In this document: positions 1-5,663 of the stretch, piece after piece
How the letters are laid out: every line of letters starts with the position of its first letter
Numbering within the stretch: position 1 is the stretch's first letter
DNA from: JBARKJ01 sp049801375
GTDB lineage: Bacteria; Nitrospirota; JACRHJ01
DNA length: 5,663 nt
Assembly (NCBI GenBank): GCA_049801375.1
Contig: JBARKJ010000069.1
Span: 1-5,663, forward strand
Reading direction: 5' to 3'
Position numbers and translations under genes: made by a program
Notes under the pieces: generated by a model
What the model saw: only the letters and a program-made list of their open reading frames with translations
Database searches by the model: none
What the model was told of the DNA's origin: nothing

Positions 1-2220
1 GGGGTTTATTCTTCCTCCGCCGAAATCGCTTCGTTCATCGAGGCGAACATGCGGGAATACGAAGGCTCTGCGGAGAGGTCTTCGAGCTTCGACCTGCTGC
101 ACGAACTGCTGGAGAAGCAGGCTTACCGCCTTGCCTACTGGAGGGTCGCGTCCGATGAGATAAACTACCGCAGGTTTTTCGACATAAACGACCTGGCTGG
201 GCTATGCACGGAAAACATCCAGGTTTTCGAAAAGACCCATGAGCTGGTCCTGAAGCTCATCGCCGAGGGGAAGGTGCAGGGCCTTCGGGTGGACCACCCG
301 GACGGGCTTCAAAACCCCCTGGAATATTTTCAGCGGCTTCAGGCTAAGGTCGCGGAAACCAAGACCGCCTCGGCGGGGGGGCCGGAGCTGGGCGGGATGC
401 TCATGGAAGAAAACGGAGGAAAGGCTCTATACGTCGTGGCGGAAAAAATTCTGGCAGGGCATGAACACCTGCCCGAGGACTGGCCGGTCCATGGGACGAC
501 CGGTTACGACTTCATGCGCTTAGTTGACGGGATATTCGTAAACCAGGACGCCGAGAAGAAGCTGGACCGCGTCTATGCCCGTTTCATAGGTCATAACATA
601 GACTGGGACATGCTCATGTACGAGCGCAAGAAACTCATCATGAAGGTGGCGCTCGCTTCCGAGCTTAACGTGCTGGCCAGCCTGCTCTCCCGGATATCCG
701 AATCCGACAGGCATACCCGCGACTTCACTTTGAATAACCTCCGGGACGCCATAAAGGAGACTGCCGCCTGCTTCCCCGTTTACCGCACCTATATCAGCGG
801 GCCAGTCATAACCCAGGAAGACAGGATGCACGCGGACTGGGCGGTGAACCTGGCAAGGAAGCGCACCAGGACGGCGGACGTGAGCGTGTTCGATTTCTTA
901 AGGGACGTGATGCTGTCCGAACACGCGGGAGAAAGGACCGAATATTTTCAGGAGTCGGCGGCCCGGTTCGTGATGAAGCTTCAGCAGTTCACCAGCCCCG
1001 TTATGGCCAAGGGACTGGAAGACACCGCATTTTATATATATAACCGCTTAATCTCGCTGAACGAAGTGGGAGGCGACCCGGCGCGTTTCGGAGTCTCGGT
1101 GCAGGCGTTCCACCATGCGAACGTGGAGAGGGCTAAGCGGCTTCCCCATTCAATGCTTTCGACTTCCACGCACGACAGCAAACGGAGCGCGGACGTGCGG
1201 ATGCGCCTCATGGCGCTGACCGAGCTTTCCGCCGAGTGGCGGGACCGGGTAACCCGGTGGAGCAAGCTGAACGAAAAGGGGAAGAGGAAGGTGGACGGGA
1301 AATTGGCCCCCAGCAGGGACGACGAGTATATGTTCTACCAGACGCTGGTGGGGGCGTGGCCGCTTGGCGAAGCCGGCCCCGGGCCGGCCCCGGACGAGGG
1401 CGAGACGACGGGGTTCGGGGAGCGTGTTTCGGCGTATATGATAAAAGCGGCGCGCGAGGCGAAGGTGCACATGAGCTGGATAAACCCGAACCCGGACTAC
1501 GAGCAGGCGCTCGTGGATTTCGTGAGGTACGCGCTGGACCGGGAGAGAAAGAATATTTTCGTCGAGGATTTCATCCAGTTTCATAAGAAAATCTCCCGGC
1601 TGGGGATGTATAACAGCCTCTCGCAGTCGCTTCTGAAATTCACCTGCCCCGGAATGCCGGATATATATCAGGGCGACGAGATATGGAATTTTAATCTGGT
1701 GGACCCGGACAACAGGAGGCAGGTGGACTACGGAAAGCGCCGTGAGATGCTGGACGGCCTTAGCAAACTTTTCGCGGAGTCGGACAGGACGCTTGAAGGC
1801 CTGCGGGAGGTTATATCGCATATGGAGGACGGCAGGATCAAAATGTATTTAACCTGGCGCGTATTGTCATTGAGACGCGAGCATGAATTGCTCTTTAAAG
1901 AGGGGGATTACATTAAGCTTAACGCTGAAGGGCCGAGAGCAAGCCACGTCTGCGCGTTCGCCAGGACGCTTGCAGAGGCCTGTGCCGTCGTCATCGCGCC
2001 GCGTCTTTTTAACGCCCTGACTGAGATACAGGACCCGCCAATCGGCGCGGGCGTCTGGGCGAAAACGTACGTGGAGGCGCCCTTGGAACCTGTGAAGGAA
2101 TATCGAAATATTTTAACGGGTGCGACGGTCGGGATATTTATCAGGGAAGAAAAGCCATGGATTGCGCTGGAGGACGCGCTCCGCGATTTTCCGGTGGCCG
2201 TGCTGGTCCCGGCGTCTTAG
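1..2220 (+). CDS. treY: Maltooligosyltrehalose synthase TreY (GH13 family), 5' end outside window
   Basis: The enzyme rearranges the reducing-end alpha-1,4 bond of malto-oligosaccharides to the alpha-1,1 bond of maltooligosyltrehalose; TreZ then releases trehalose. It is cytoplasmic. The frame is open to base 1, so the ATG at 49 is internal; 739 residues are visible and roughly 150-250 N-terminal residues are missing compared with usual TreY length. Family signatures, numbered from base 1: the RRFFDINDLAGL segment before the active site; RVDHPDGL with the expected nucleophile Asp98 (292-294); the probable acid/base Glu148 (442-444) in VVAEKIL, followed by DWPVHGTTGYDF; KGLEDTAFYIYNRL and LNEVGGDP; TSTHDSKRS with the third carboxylate Asp392 (1174-1176); and QGDEIWNFNLVDPDNRR near the C-terminus. 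All three GH13 catalytic carboxylates are present and the frame is unbroken, so the enzyme looks functional. treZ is not in the window and could lie upstream. The stop overlaps the convergent DUF72 stop by 4 bp. Confidence 0.96.
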   Translation, partial: GVYSSSAEIASFIEANMREYEGSAERSSSFDLLHELLEKQAYRLAYWRVASDEINYRRFFDINDLAGLCTENIQVFEKTHELVLKLIAEGKVQGLRVDHPDGLQNPLEYFQRLQAKVAETKTASAGGPELGGMLMEENGGKALYVVAEKILAGHEHLPEDWPVHGTTGYDFMRLVDGIFVNQDAEKKLDRVYARFIGHNIDWDMLMYERKKLIMKVALASELNVLASLLSRISESDRHTRDFTLNNLRDAIKETAACFPVYRTYISGPVITQEDRMHADWAVNLARKRTRTADVSVFDFLRDVMLSEHAGERTEYFQESAARFVMKLQQFTSPVMAKGLEDTAFYIYNRLISLNEVGGDPARFGVSVQAFHHANVERAKRLPHSMLSTSTHDSKRSADVRMRLMALTELSAEWRDRVTRWSKLNEKGKRKVDGKLAPSRDDEYMFYQTLVGAWPLGEAGPGPAPDEGETTGFGERVSAYMIKAAREAKVHMSWINPNPDYEQALVDFVRYALDRERKNIFVEDFIQFHKKISRLGMYNSLSQSLLKFTCPGMPDIYQGDEIWNFNLVDPDNRRQVDYGKRREMLDGLSKLFAESDRTLEGLREVISHMEDGRIKMYLTWRVLSLRREHELLFKEGDYIKLNAEGPRASHVCAFARTLAEACAVVIAPRLFNALTEIQDPPIGAGVWAKTYVEAPLEPVKEYRNILTGATVGIFIREEKPWIALEDALRDFPVAVLVPAS

Positions 2221-2232
2221 GCCGCACGGGAC
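2206..2232. terminator. Inverted repeat bracketing the treY/DUF72 stop codons (possible bidirectional terminator)
   Basis: GTCCCG at 2206-2211 is complementary to CGGGAC at 2227-2232, with the overlapping stops at 2217-2220 in the loop. An alternative pairing adds GGC (2211-2213) with GCC (2221-2223). There is no T-tract on either side, so it is not a canonical intrinsic terminator. The short stem could be chance; the call rests on position at a convergent junction. Confidence 0.28.
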
Positions 2233-3023
2233 TCGGCCCTCTCGATAAAACCTTTAAGCGTCAGCGCGTTTAAAGCGGCATTGCCCGCATAGTCGTTGTC
2301 GAAATAGCAGAAGACCGCTCGCCCTTCCCGCGCGTATTTTCTGAAAGCCGCCGTAAGTTCACCGAGGAGGCTGTCGGGATATGAGCCGGCGTATTTTCCC
2401 GCCGGGCCGTGCAGGCGGAAGTACACCAGGTCCGACGTAATCTCCCAGGGGGCAAAATAACCGTTGAAATCGTAAACGCAGAAGGTCATCTTTTTATCGG
2501 CGAGGATTTTAAAGGTCTCCTCGTTCACCCAGCCCGGGTTCCTGAACTCGAAGACGTAGCGGAATTTCCCGGGCAGGACCGAAATGAACTCTTTAAGTTT
2601 GCCGGGGTCGAACTTGAGCCCCGGCGGGGTCTGGAACAGTATCGGGCCAAGTTTCTTATCCAGACGCCCCATCCTGTCCAGCAGGTTCTTCACCGGCTCT
2701 TCGCAGTCCTTCAGCCTTTTTATGTGGGTTATGAACCGGCTGGCCTTTACGGCGAAAATGAAATTATCCGGCACGGAGTCCCGCCAGTTATCGACGCTCT
2801 TCTCAAGCGGCAGGTGATAAAACGAGTTGTTCAACTCGACCGTGGAGAAAGAGTGTCCGTAAAACTCCAGCATCTCCCGGTCCTTTATGCCAGCAGGATA
2901 AAAAGGGCCCTTCCAGTGCTTGTAGTTCCAGCCCGATGTCCCGACGAAAATATTTACGCCGCCTGCCGGAACCCGGCGGTTTCTACGCCCGGCATCCGCG
3001 CGGCCTCCCTTACCATCTGGCAT
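2217..3023 (-). CDS. DUF72 family protein (YecE-like, COG1801)
   Basis: A 268-residue protein of the DUF72 TIM-barrel family, whose biochemical role is not established. Family motifs run through it in order: GTSGWNYKHWKGPFYP (28-43), STVELNNSFYHLP (60-72), a VKASRFITHIKRL core (92-104), LGPILFQTPP (125-134), FEFRNPGW (158-165), YFRLHGP (201-207) and YFDNDYAGNA (240-249). The start is the ATG at 3023, which has AGGAGG 9 nt upstream and a promoter-like sequence at suitable distance. The frame stays open upstream to 3251, but that extension crosses the promoter and enters the divergent gene, so I reject it. The family core usually begins close to GTSGW; here a 22-residue Arg/Gly-rich leader precedes it, and the Val before the core is GTA, so no ATG/GTG/TTG start lies in between. 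Its stop overlaps treY's. It sits between trehalose genes but is transcribed separately from them. Confidence 0.93.
   Translation of the reverse strand: MPDGKGGRADAGRRNRRVPAGGVNIFVGTSGWNYKHWKGPFYPAGIKDREMLEFYGHSFSTVELNNSFYHLPLEKSVDNWRDSVPDNFIFAVKASRFITHIKRLKDCEEPVKNLLDRMGRLDKKLGPILFQTPPGLKFDPGKLKEFISVLPGKFRYVFEFRNPGWVNEETFKILADKKMTFCVYDFNGYFAPWEITSDLVYFRLHGPAGKYAGSYPDSLLGELTAAFRKYAREGRAVFCYFDNDYAGNAALNALTLKGFIERAESRAA
2961..2978 (+). repeat. 18-bp element, copy 1 (inside the DUF72 leader)
   Basis: Reads GCCTGCCGG-AAC-CCGGCG. All 15 positions outside the three central bases match the copy at 3093-3110, which starts 132 bp further on. Both contain the inverted repeat GCCGG-NNN-CCGGC. This copy lies in coding sequence and encodes part of the basic leader of the DUF72 protein. 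A looser relative, CCGGCATCCG, occurs at 2989-2998. It could be an operator, a small dispersed repeat, or coincidence in GC-rich DNA. Confidence 0.5.
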
Positions 3024-3032
3024 GAATTTTAC

Positions 3033-3038
3033 CCTCCT
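3033..3038 (-). promoter_or_regulatory. Shine-Dalgarno of the DUF72 gene (decides its start)
   Basis: On the minus strand this reads AGGAGG within AGAGGAGGG, 9 nt before the ATG at 3023. It is the strongest ribosome binding site in the window and fixes the start at 3023 rather than at the upstream ends of the open frame. Confidence 0.75.
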
Positions 3039-3048
3039 CTTTAAAAAA

Positions 3049-3077
3049 AGTCTAACACCCCGGTAATGCGGCGTCAA
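3049..3077 (-). promoter_or_regulatory. Predicted sigma-70-type promoter of the DUF72 gene
   Basis: On the minus strand, TTGACG (3077-3072, 5 of 6 matches to the -35 consensus) is followed after exactly 17 bp by TAGACT (3054-3049, 4 of 6 matches to the -10 consensus). Transcription would begin near 3042, giving a leader of about 20 nt that contains the Shine-Dalgarno. Spacing and position agree with the chosen start; no other evidence is available. Confidence 0.55.
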
Positions 3078-3092
3078 AGGAACCCAGATGCG

Positions 3093-3110
3093 GCCTGCCG
3101 GCATCCGGCG
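3093..3110 (+). repeat. 18-bp element, copy 2 (intergenic)
   Basis: Reads GCCTGCCGG-CAT-CCGGCG and differs from the copy at 2961-2978 only in the three central bases. The perfect inverted repeat GCCGG-CAT-CCGGC spans 3097-3109. It lies upstream of the predicted DUF72 -35 box and covers the place where a -35 box for the plus-strand TATAAT (3129) would be, so it is well placed to be an operator for either promoter. Confidence 0.5.
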
Positions 3111-3128
3111 CAAGCTAAAAAAATTGGG

Positions 3129-3134
3129 TATAAT
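3129..3134 (+). promoter_or_regulatory. Candidate -10 box for the DUF5752-treT operon
   Basis: A perfect TATAAT lies 58 nt before the ATG at 3192. No recognisable -35 box is found 16-18 bp upstream; that position (about 3105-3112) is occupied by the GC-rich inverted repeat. If used, transcription would start near 3141 with a leader of about 50 nt, and an activator or other factor may stand in for the missing -35 contact. Confidence 0.4.
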
Positions 3135-3180
3135 TATTAATGACGGGCTTAAAGTCGCCTGGGGACGGCATAAACTTAAA

Positions 3181-3184
3181 GGAG
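3181..3184 (+). promoter_or_regulatory. Shine-Dalgarno of the DUF5752-like gene (decides its start)
   Basis: GGAG (in AAAGGAGAG) ends 7 nt before the ATG at 3192. The in-frame GTG at 3186 is only 1 nt from the GGAG and is too close to be served by it, so the ATG is preferred. Confidence 0.65.
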
Positions 3185-3191
3185 AGTGAGA

Positions 3192-3866
3192 ATGGCATTC
3201 GCAATAAAAGACTGCGCGCTGGCCGCCATCGCGACCGGCGTTCGTGCGCATAACTTAAGGGAACTCCGGGACAATCTCATGACGGTGCATCCAGGGAGCA
3301 TCTATTACCATTTCTGGGGAGAACTGCTGAGGCCCGCATTCGAAATCCGGGAGTACAACAACGACTTCGCGAACTGGGCCAGGAGCGCGCACGGTCTCCA
3401 TGACGAAGCGCTGGCGGAAAGGCTATCCGTTATAGACCCGACCGATTTCGATGACCTGGAGGACTTAAGGCAGCAAGTGGTGGAAGTGACCTCGGACAGG
3501 CTGGAGGAGAGCGAGAAGCTGAGGCTCTCACATGCGGACAGGCCGTTCATGTTCATCCGCTCCCAGATAGTGATATTCGATACCGACGTGAGCATAGAAC
3601 ACCCGTCCCAGCTTATCACCGCCGCGCCTCTTATGACCCCCTCGTCATTCTTCTTCCATTTCGTGGACGCGCGCCGAAGGACGAAAGACCGCGTGGACGA
3701 CTTCCGCGAGTGGCTGATGGAATACGGCGACGAATTCAGGCCGCTTATCGACCGGCTTGCGGGACTGGACCCGTACTTCATCCCGCTGACCGAACTGAAG
3801 GAAAAAATAGTGAACATCTTTAACGGTTATTTTTCAGGGGAGGGGCAAGATGAGCGGGCTGCTTGA
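3192..3866 (+). CDS. DUF5752-like protein, unknown function, first gene of a treT operon
   Basis: A 224-residue protein with no signal peptide or membrane segment visible, so probably cytoplasmic. I recognise it as resembling the uncharacterised DUF5752 family, from memory and without a search. No catalytic motif of a known enzyme class is seen. The protein is two related halves. Residues 3-47 align without gaps to 119-163, sharing T15/T131, V17/V133, L25/L141, and P-x-S-x-x-x-H-F at 34-41 and 150-157. The match continues after short gaps as DF-x-x-W (58-62 and 170-174), RL-x-x-x-DP (77-83 and 188-194), and a closing helix (89-99 and 199-209). The ATG at 3192 is chosen for its Shine-Dalgarno; a GTG two codons earlier is unlikely. 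The 3' end overlaps treT by 17 nt, so the two are surely cotranscribed and probably translationally coupled. I infer a role tied to TreT, such as partner, regulator or chaperone, but nothing in the sequence proves it. Confidence 0.88.
   Translation: MAFAIKDCALAAIATGVRAHNLRELRDNLMTVHPGSIYYHFWGELLRPAFEIREYNNDFANWARSAHGLHDEALAERLSVIDPTDFDDLEDLRQQVVEVTSDRLEESEKLRLSHADRPFMFIRSQIVIFDTDVSIEHPSQLITAAPLMTPSSFFFHFVDARRRTKDRVDDFREWLMEYGDEFRPLIDRLAGLDPYFIPLTELKEKIVNIFNGYFSGEGQDERAA
3837..3843 (+). promoter_or_regulatory. Shine-Dalgarno of treT inside the upstream gene
   Basis: GGGGAGG (within GGGGAGGGG, 3837-3845) ends 6 nt before the ATG at 3850. It lies in the last codons of the DUF5752-like gene, so ribosomes finishing that gene pass over it, which fits translational coupling. 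Confidence 0.6.
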
Positions 3867-5091
3867 CGCATACGCGAAAGTGGTGGGCGAGGATACCATC
3901 TCCCATTTAAGGCAGCTCTCGTCTTCCTTGAAAGGGATGAAGGTGGTGCATGTCAACTCGACCCGCGAAGGCGGCGGTGTCGCCGAAATACTTTACCGGC
4001 TCATCCCGCTCCAGCAGGAACTGGGCTTTGATTCCGTATGGGAAGTGATCACCGGCGAAAAGGATTTTTACCAGTGCACCAAAGGCTTTCATAACGCATT
4101 GCAGGGGAATCCGGTAGTGATCCCGGAGAGGCTCCTCAAGGAGTTCGAGAAAACTAACCAGCAGAACGCCGACAGGATGAGAGCCACGCTGGAAGATGCG
4201 GACGTCGTCTTTATACACGACCCCCAGCCCGCGCCGCTTATCAAATACTTTCCGAACCGCAAGGGGAAGTGGATATGGCGCTGCCATATAGACGCGTCCC
4301 AGCCGTACAGGCCGGTATGGAACTACCTCCGGAGGTTCGTGGCCCAGTACGATACGAGCGTTTTCTCGCTGGCCGAGTTCTCGCAGACCCTGCCGCATCC
4401 CCAGTACATCATCCCGCCGTCCATAGACCCGCTCTCCGAAAAGAACGTGGACCTGCCTGAAGAGGAACTGGACCGCGTGGCGGAGATGTTCAGCCTGGAC
4501 CGCACACGACCGATTATCGTGCAGATCTCCCGTTTCGACAGGTTCAAGGACCCGGTCGGGGTGATAAAGGCATACCGGCTGGCAAAGAAGTTCGCACCTA
4601 GCCTTCAGCTCGTCCTGGCGGGCGGAGGCGCCTCGGACGACCCGGAAGGGGAAGCGGTGCTCCATGAAGTGCAGGAGGCCGCCGGAGACGACCCGGACGT
4701 GCACGTCCTGCTTCTGCCCGCGGACGCGCACCGGACCATCAATGCACTTCAGCGCATGGCGGACATCGTGGTGCAGAAATCCATACGGGAAGGCTTCGGG
4801 CTTACAGTGACCGAGGGGCTATGGAAGGGGAAGCCTGTAATCGGCGGCAACACCGGCGGCATCAGGATACAGGTAGTGGACCACCACACGGGCTTTCTGG
4901 TAACCACGCCCGAAGGGGCGGCCCTTCGCATCCGCTACCTCCTCCTGAACAGGGAAAAACGGGAGGAGATGGGGAGGATTGCGAGGGAGTACGTGCGCCA
5001 GAACTATCTCCTGACGAGGCAGTTAAGGGAGCATCTTACATTGATGGTGGGCCTGCATCACGGTTCGGAAGACAGGATAGCAGTGGGATGA
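3850..5091 (+). CDS. treT: Trehalose glycosyltransferring synthase TreT (GT4 family)
   Basis: A 413-residue retaining glycosyltransferase. Characterised archaeal members of this type interconvert NDP-glucose plus glucose and trehalose plus NDP. The sequence follows the Thermococcales TreT pattern throughout: HVNSTREGGGVAEIL with the N-domain glycine loop (34-48), TKGFHNALQGN (77-87), FIHDPQPAPLI (121-131), WIWRCHID (141-148), PPSIDPLSEKN (189-199), QISRFDRFKDP (225-235, with Arg228 and Lys233 at positions expected to contact the donor phosphates), and SIREGFGLTVTEGLWKGKP (311-329) carrying the E-x7-E pair Glu314/Glu322. Length is normal for the family and no key residue is missing. The start has a good Shine-Dalgarno and lies 17 nt inside the upstream DUF5752-like gene. 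Preferred nucleotide and physiological direction cannot be read from the sequence. A related GT4 trehalose phosphorylase is the main alternative. The 3' end is 1 bp from the convergent zwf stop. Confidence 0.91.
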   Translation: MSGLLDAYAKVVGEDTISHLRQLSSSLKGMKVVHVNSTREGGGVAEILYRLIPLQQELGFDSVWEVITGEKDFYQCTKGFHNALQGNPVVIPERLLKEFEKTNQQNADRMRATLEDADVVFIHDPQPAPLIKYFPNRKGKWIWRCHIDASQPYRPVWNYLRRFVAQYDTSVFSLAEFSQTLPHPQYIIPPSIDPLSEKNVDLPEEELDRVAEMFSLDRTRPIIVQISRFDRFKDPVGVIKAYRLAKKFAPSLQLVLAGGGASDDPEGEAVLHEVQEAAGDDPDVHVLLLPADAHRTINALQRMADIVVQKSIREGFGLTVTEGLWKGKPVIGGNTGGIRIQVVDHHTGFLVTTPEGAALRIRYLLLNREKREEMGRIAREYVRQNYLLTRQLREHLTLMVGLHHGSEDRIAVG

Positions 5092-5111
5092 TTTACAGCC
5101 CGCGCCACTGC
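5080..5111. terminator. Inverted repeat bracketing the treT/zwf stop codons (possible bidirectional terminator)
   Basis: GCAGTGG at 5080-5086 is perfectly complementary to CCACTGC at 5105-5111; the 18-nt loop contains both stop codons (5089-5091 and 5093-5095). No T-tract follows in either direction, so it is not a canonical intrinsic terminator. It mirrors the arrangement at 2206-2232. Confidence 0.3.
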
Positions 5112-5663
5112 CGCCCGTCCCGCGCCATCAGCTCCTCCGCCTCTTTCGGCCCGCTTGAACCGGCGGCGTAGTTAGGGAAGTTGAAGCCGCCAGCCATCCC
5201 CTCCAGCCGCTCAATCACCGGGGTGAGGAGTCCCCAGGTCAGCTCCTCTATCTCCCCGCTTACAAAGAGCATCTGGTCGCCCGTCATAATGTCCAGGAGT
5301 ACCCTCTCGTATGCGTCCAGCAGGAAGACCTTCTCATATTTGAAGTCCATCAGTACCGGCTGAAGACAGGCGCGTGATTCCGGCATTTTGGTCTGGAACT
5401 GGAGGCTTATGCCCTCGTCCGGCTGGACCCGCAGCACGAGGTTGCTCGGGTCTATCCTGTCCGGCAGGAGGTGGGCGAACATCAAATGCGGTACTGCCCT
5501 ATATGTTATGGCTATCTCCGCTTTCCCGGCTGGGAGCCTTTTCCCGGAGCGCATGTAAAATGGCACTCCGCTCCAGCGCCAGTTGTCTATGTAAAGTTTC
5601 ATGGCGCCGTATGTCGCCGTCTTCGATTTCTTATCCACGCCCGGCTCGTCTGTATAAGCCGGG
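5093..5663 (-). CDS. zwf: Glucose-6-phosphate 1-dehydrogenase, C-terminal part, 5' end outside window
   Basis: The enzyme oxidises glucose-6-phosphate to 6-phosphogluconolactone with NAD(P)+, the entry step of the oxidative pentose phosphate (and Entner-Doudoroff) route. The 189 visible residues are the C-terminal part of a protein usually about 480-520 long. Diagnostic segments are the EPGV motif near the right edge, then KLYIDNWRWSGVPFYMRSGKRLP (given here as positions 5599-5531, containing the conserved NWRW and SGKRLP), NLVLRVQPDEGISLQF, a DAYERVLLDIMTGDQMLF segment, and the C-terminal region ending in NYAAGSSGP and a short tail. The frame continues through the right edge, so the GTG at 5638 is an internal Val codon and not the start. 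No defects are seen. It converges on treT with a single base between stops, so it belongs to a separate transcript entering from the right. Confidence 0.96.
   Translation of the reverse strand, partial: PAYTDEPGVDKKSKTATYGAMKLYIDNWRWSGVPFYMRSGKRLPAGKAEIAITYRAVPHLMFAHLLPDRIDPSNLVLRVQPDEGISLQFQTKMPESRACLQPVLMDFKYEKVFLLDAYERVLLDIMTGDQMLFVSGEIEELTWGLLTPVIERLEGMAGGFNFPNYAAGSSGPKEAEELMARDGRQWRGL

Noticed and set aside
49..51. ATG at 49 as the treY start
   Set aside because: The frame is open and encodes sensible TreY sequence back to base 1, and known TreY proteins are about 200 residues longer at the N-terminus.
1031..1042. TA-rich run TTTATATATATA
   Set aside because: It lies inside treY and encodes the conserved FYIYN segment, so it is better explained as coding sequence than as a promoter.
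1372..1388. Perfect 8-bp inverted repeat with 1-bp centre, GCCGGCCC-C-GGGCCGGC
   Set aside because: It encodes a Gly/Pro/Ala-rich stretch of TreY and is readily explained by GC-rich codons of a low-complexity linker; it is mid-gene and not a plausible terminator.
1150..1821. 223-codon open frame on the minus strand
   Set aside because: Antisense to the conserved TreY catalytic and C-terminal regions, with no recognisable domain.
2409..3044. 211-codon open frame on the plus strand
   Set aside because: Antisense to the DUF72 gene, which has many conserved motifs; no independent coding evidence.
3066..3094. Direct repeat ATGCGGC at 3066 and 3088, 22 bp apart
   Set aside because: Seven bases is too short to separate from chance in GC-rich DNA, and flanking bases do not match.
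3186..3188. GTG as start of the DUF5752-like gene
   Set aside because: It is 1 nt from the GGAG, whereas the ATG at 3192 has normal spacing.
3024..3251. 76-codon upstream extension of the DUF72 frame
   Set aside because: It runs through the predicted promoter and into the divergent DUF5752-like gene, has no Shine-Dalgarno, and does not resemble the family; the ATG at 3023 has a strong site.
3907..4731. 274-codon open frame on the minus strand
   Set aside because: It lies wholly antisense to treT, which has family motifs throughout; its composition is typical of a GC-rich shadow frame.

Overview
The window is an ordinary-looking bacterial chromosomal segment devoted to trehalose and glucose metabolism. 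It holds five protein genes, two of them cut by the window edges. Base composition is GC-rich by eye. Genes are tightly packed, start sites have strong purine-rich Shine-Dalgarno sequences, and AGG (Arg) and ATA (Ile) codons are used freely. The protein families suggest a bacterium of deltaproteobacterial, Nitrospirota or similar environmental type. That placement is inference and weak. There are no RNA genes, mobile elements or CRISPR arrays that I can see.

Layout: (1) 1-2220, plus strand, the C-terminal three quarters of TreY (maltooligosyltrehalose synthase), open at the left edge. (2) 2217-3023, minus strand, a DUF72 (YecE-like) TIM-barrel protein whose stop codon overlaps the treY stop by 4 bp. 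(3) 3024-3191, a 168-bp divergent intergenic region with a plausible sigma-70 promoter for DUF72, a perfect TATAAT for the plus-strand genes, and one copy of an 18-bp repeated element whose second copy lies inside the DUF72 leader. (4) 3192-3866 and 3850-5091, plus strand, a two-gene operon with a 17-nt overlap: a DUF5752-like protein of unknown function, then a TreT-type trehalose glycosyltransferring synthase. (5) 5093-5663, minus strand, the C-terminal part of glucose-6-phosphate dehydrogenase (zwf), converging on treT with a 1-bp gap.

Working together: TreY, with TreZ (not in the window), makes trehalose from glycogen or malto-oligosaccharides. TreT makes or breaks trehalose from NDP-glucose and glucose. 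Zwf draws glucose-6-phosphate into the oxidative pentose phosphate pathway. The region therefore links two separate trehalose routes with an NADPH-generating outlet for glucose.

The most interesting item is the DUF5752-like protein. It is translationally linked to TreT and is visibly built from two homologous halves, which makes it a candidate undescribed partner or regulator of TreT. Secondary points of interest are the repeated GCCTGCCGG-NNN-CCGGCG element on either side of the DUF72 promoter, an unusual basic leader on DUF72, and inverted repeats that bracket the stop codons at both convergent junctions.
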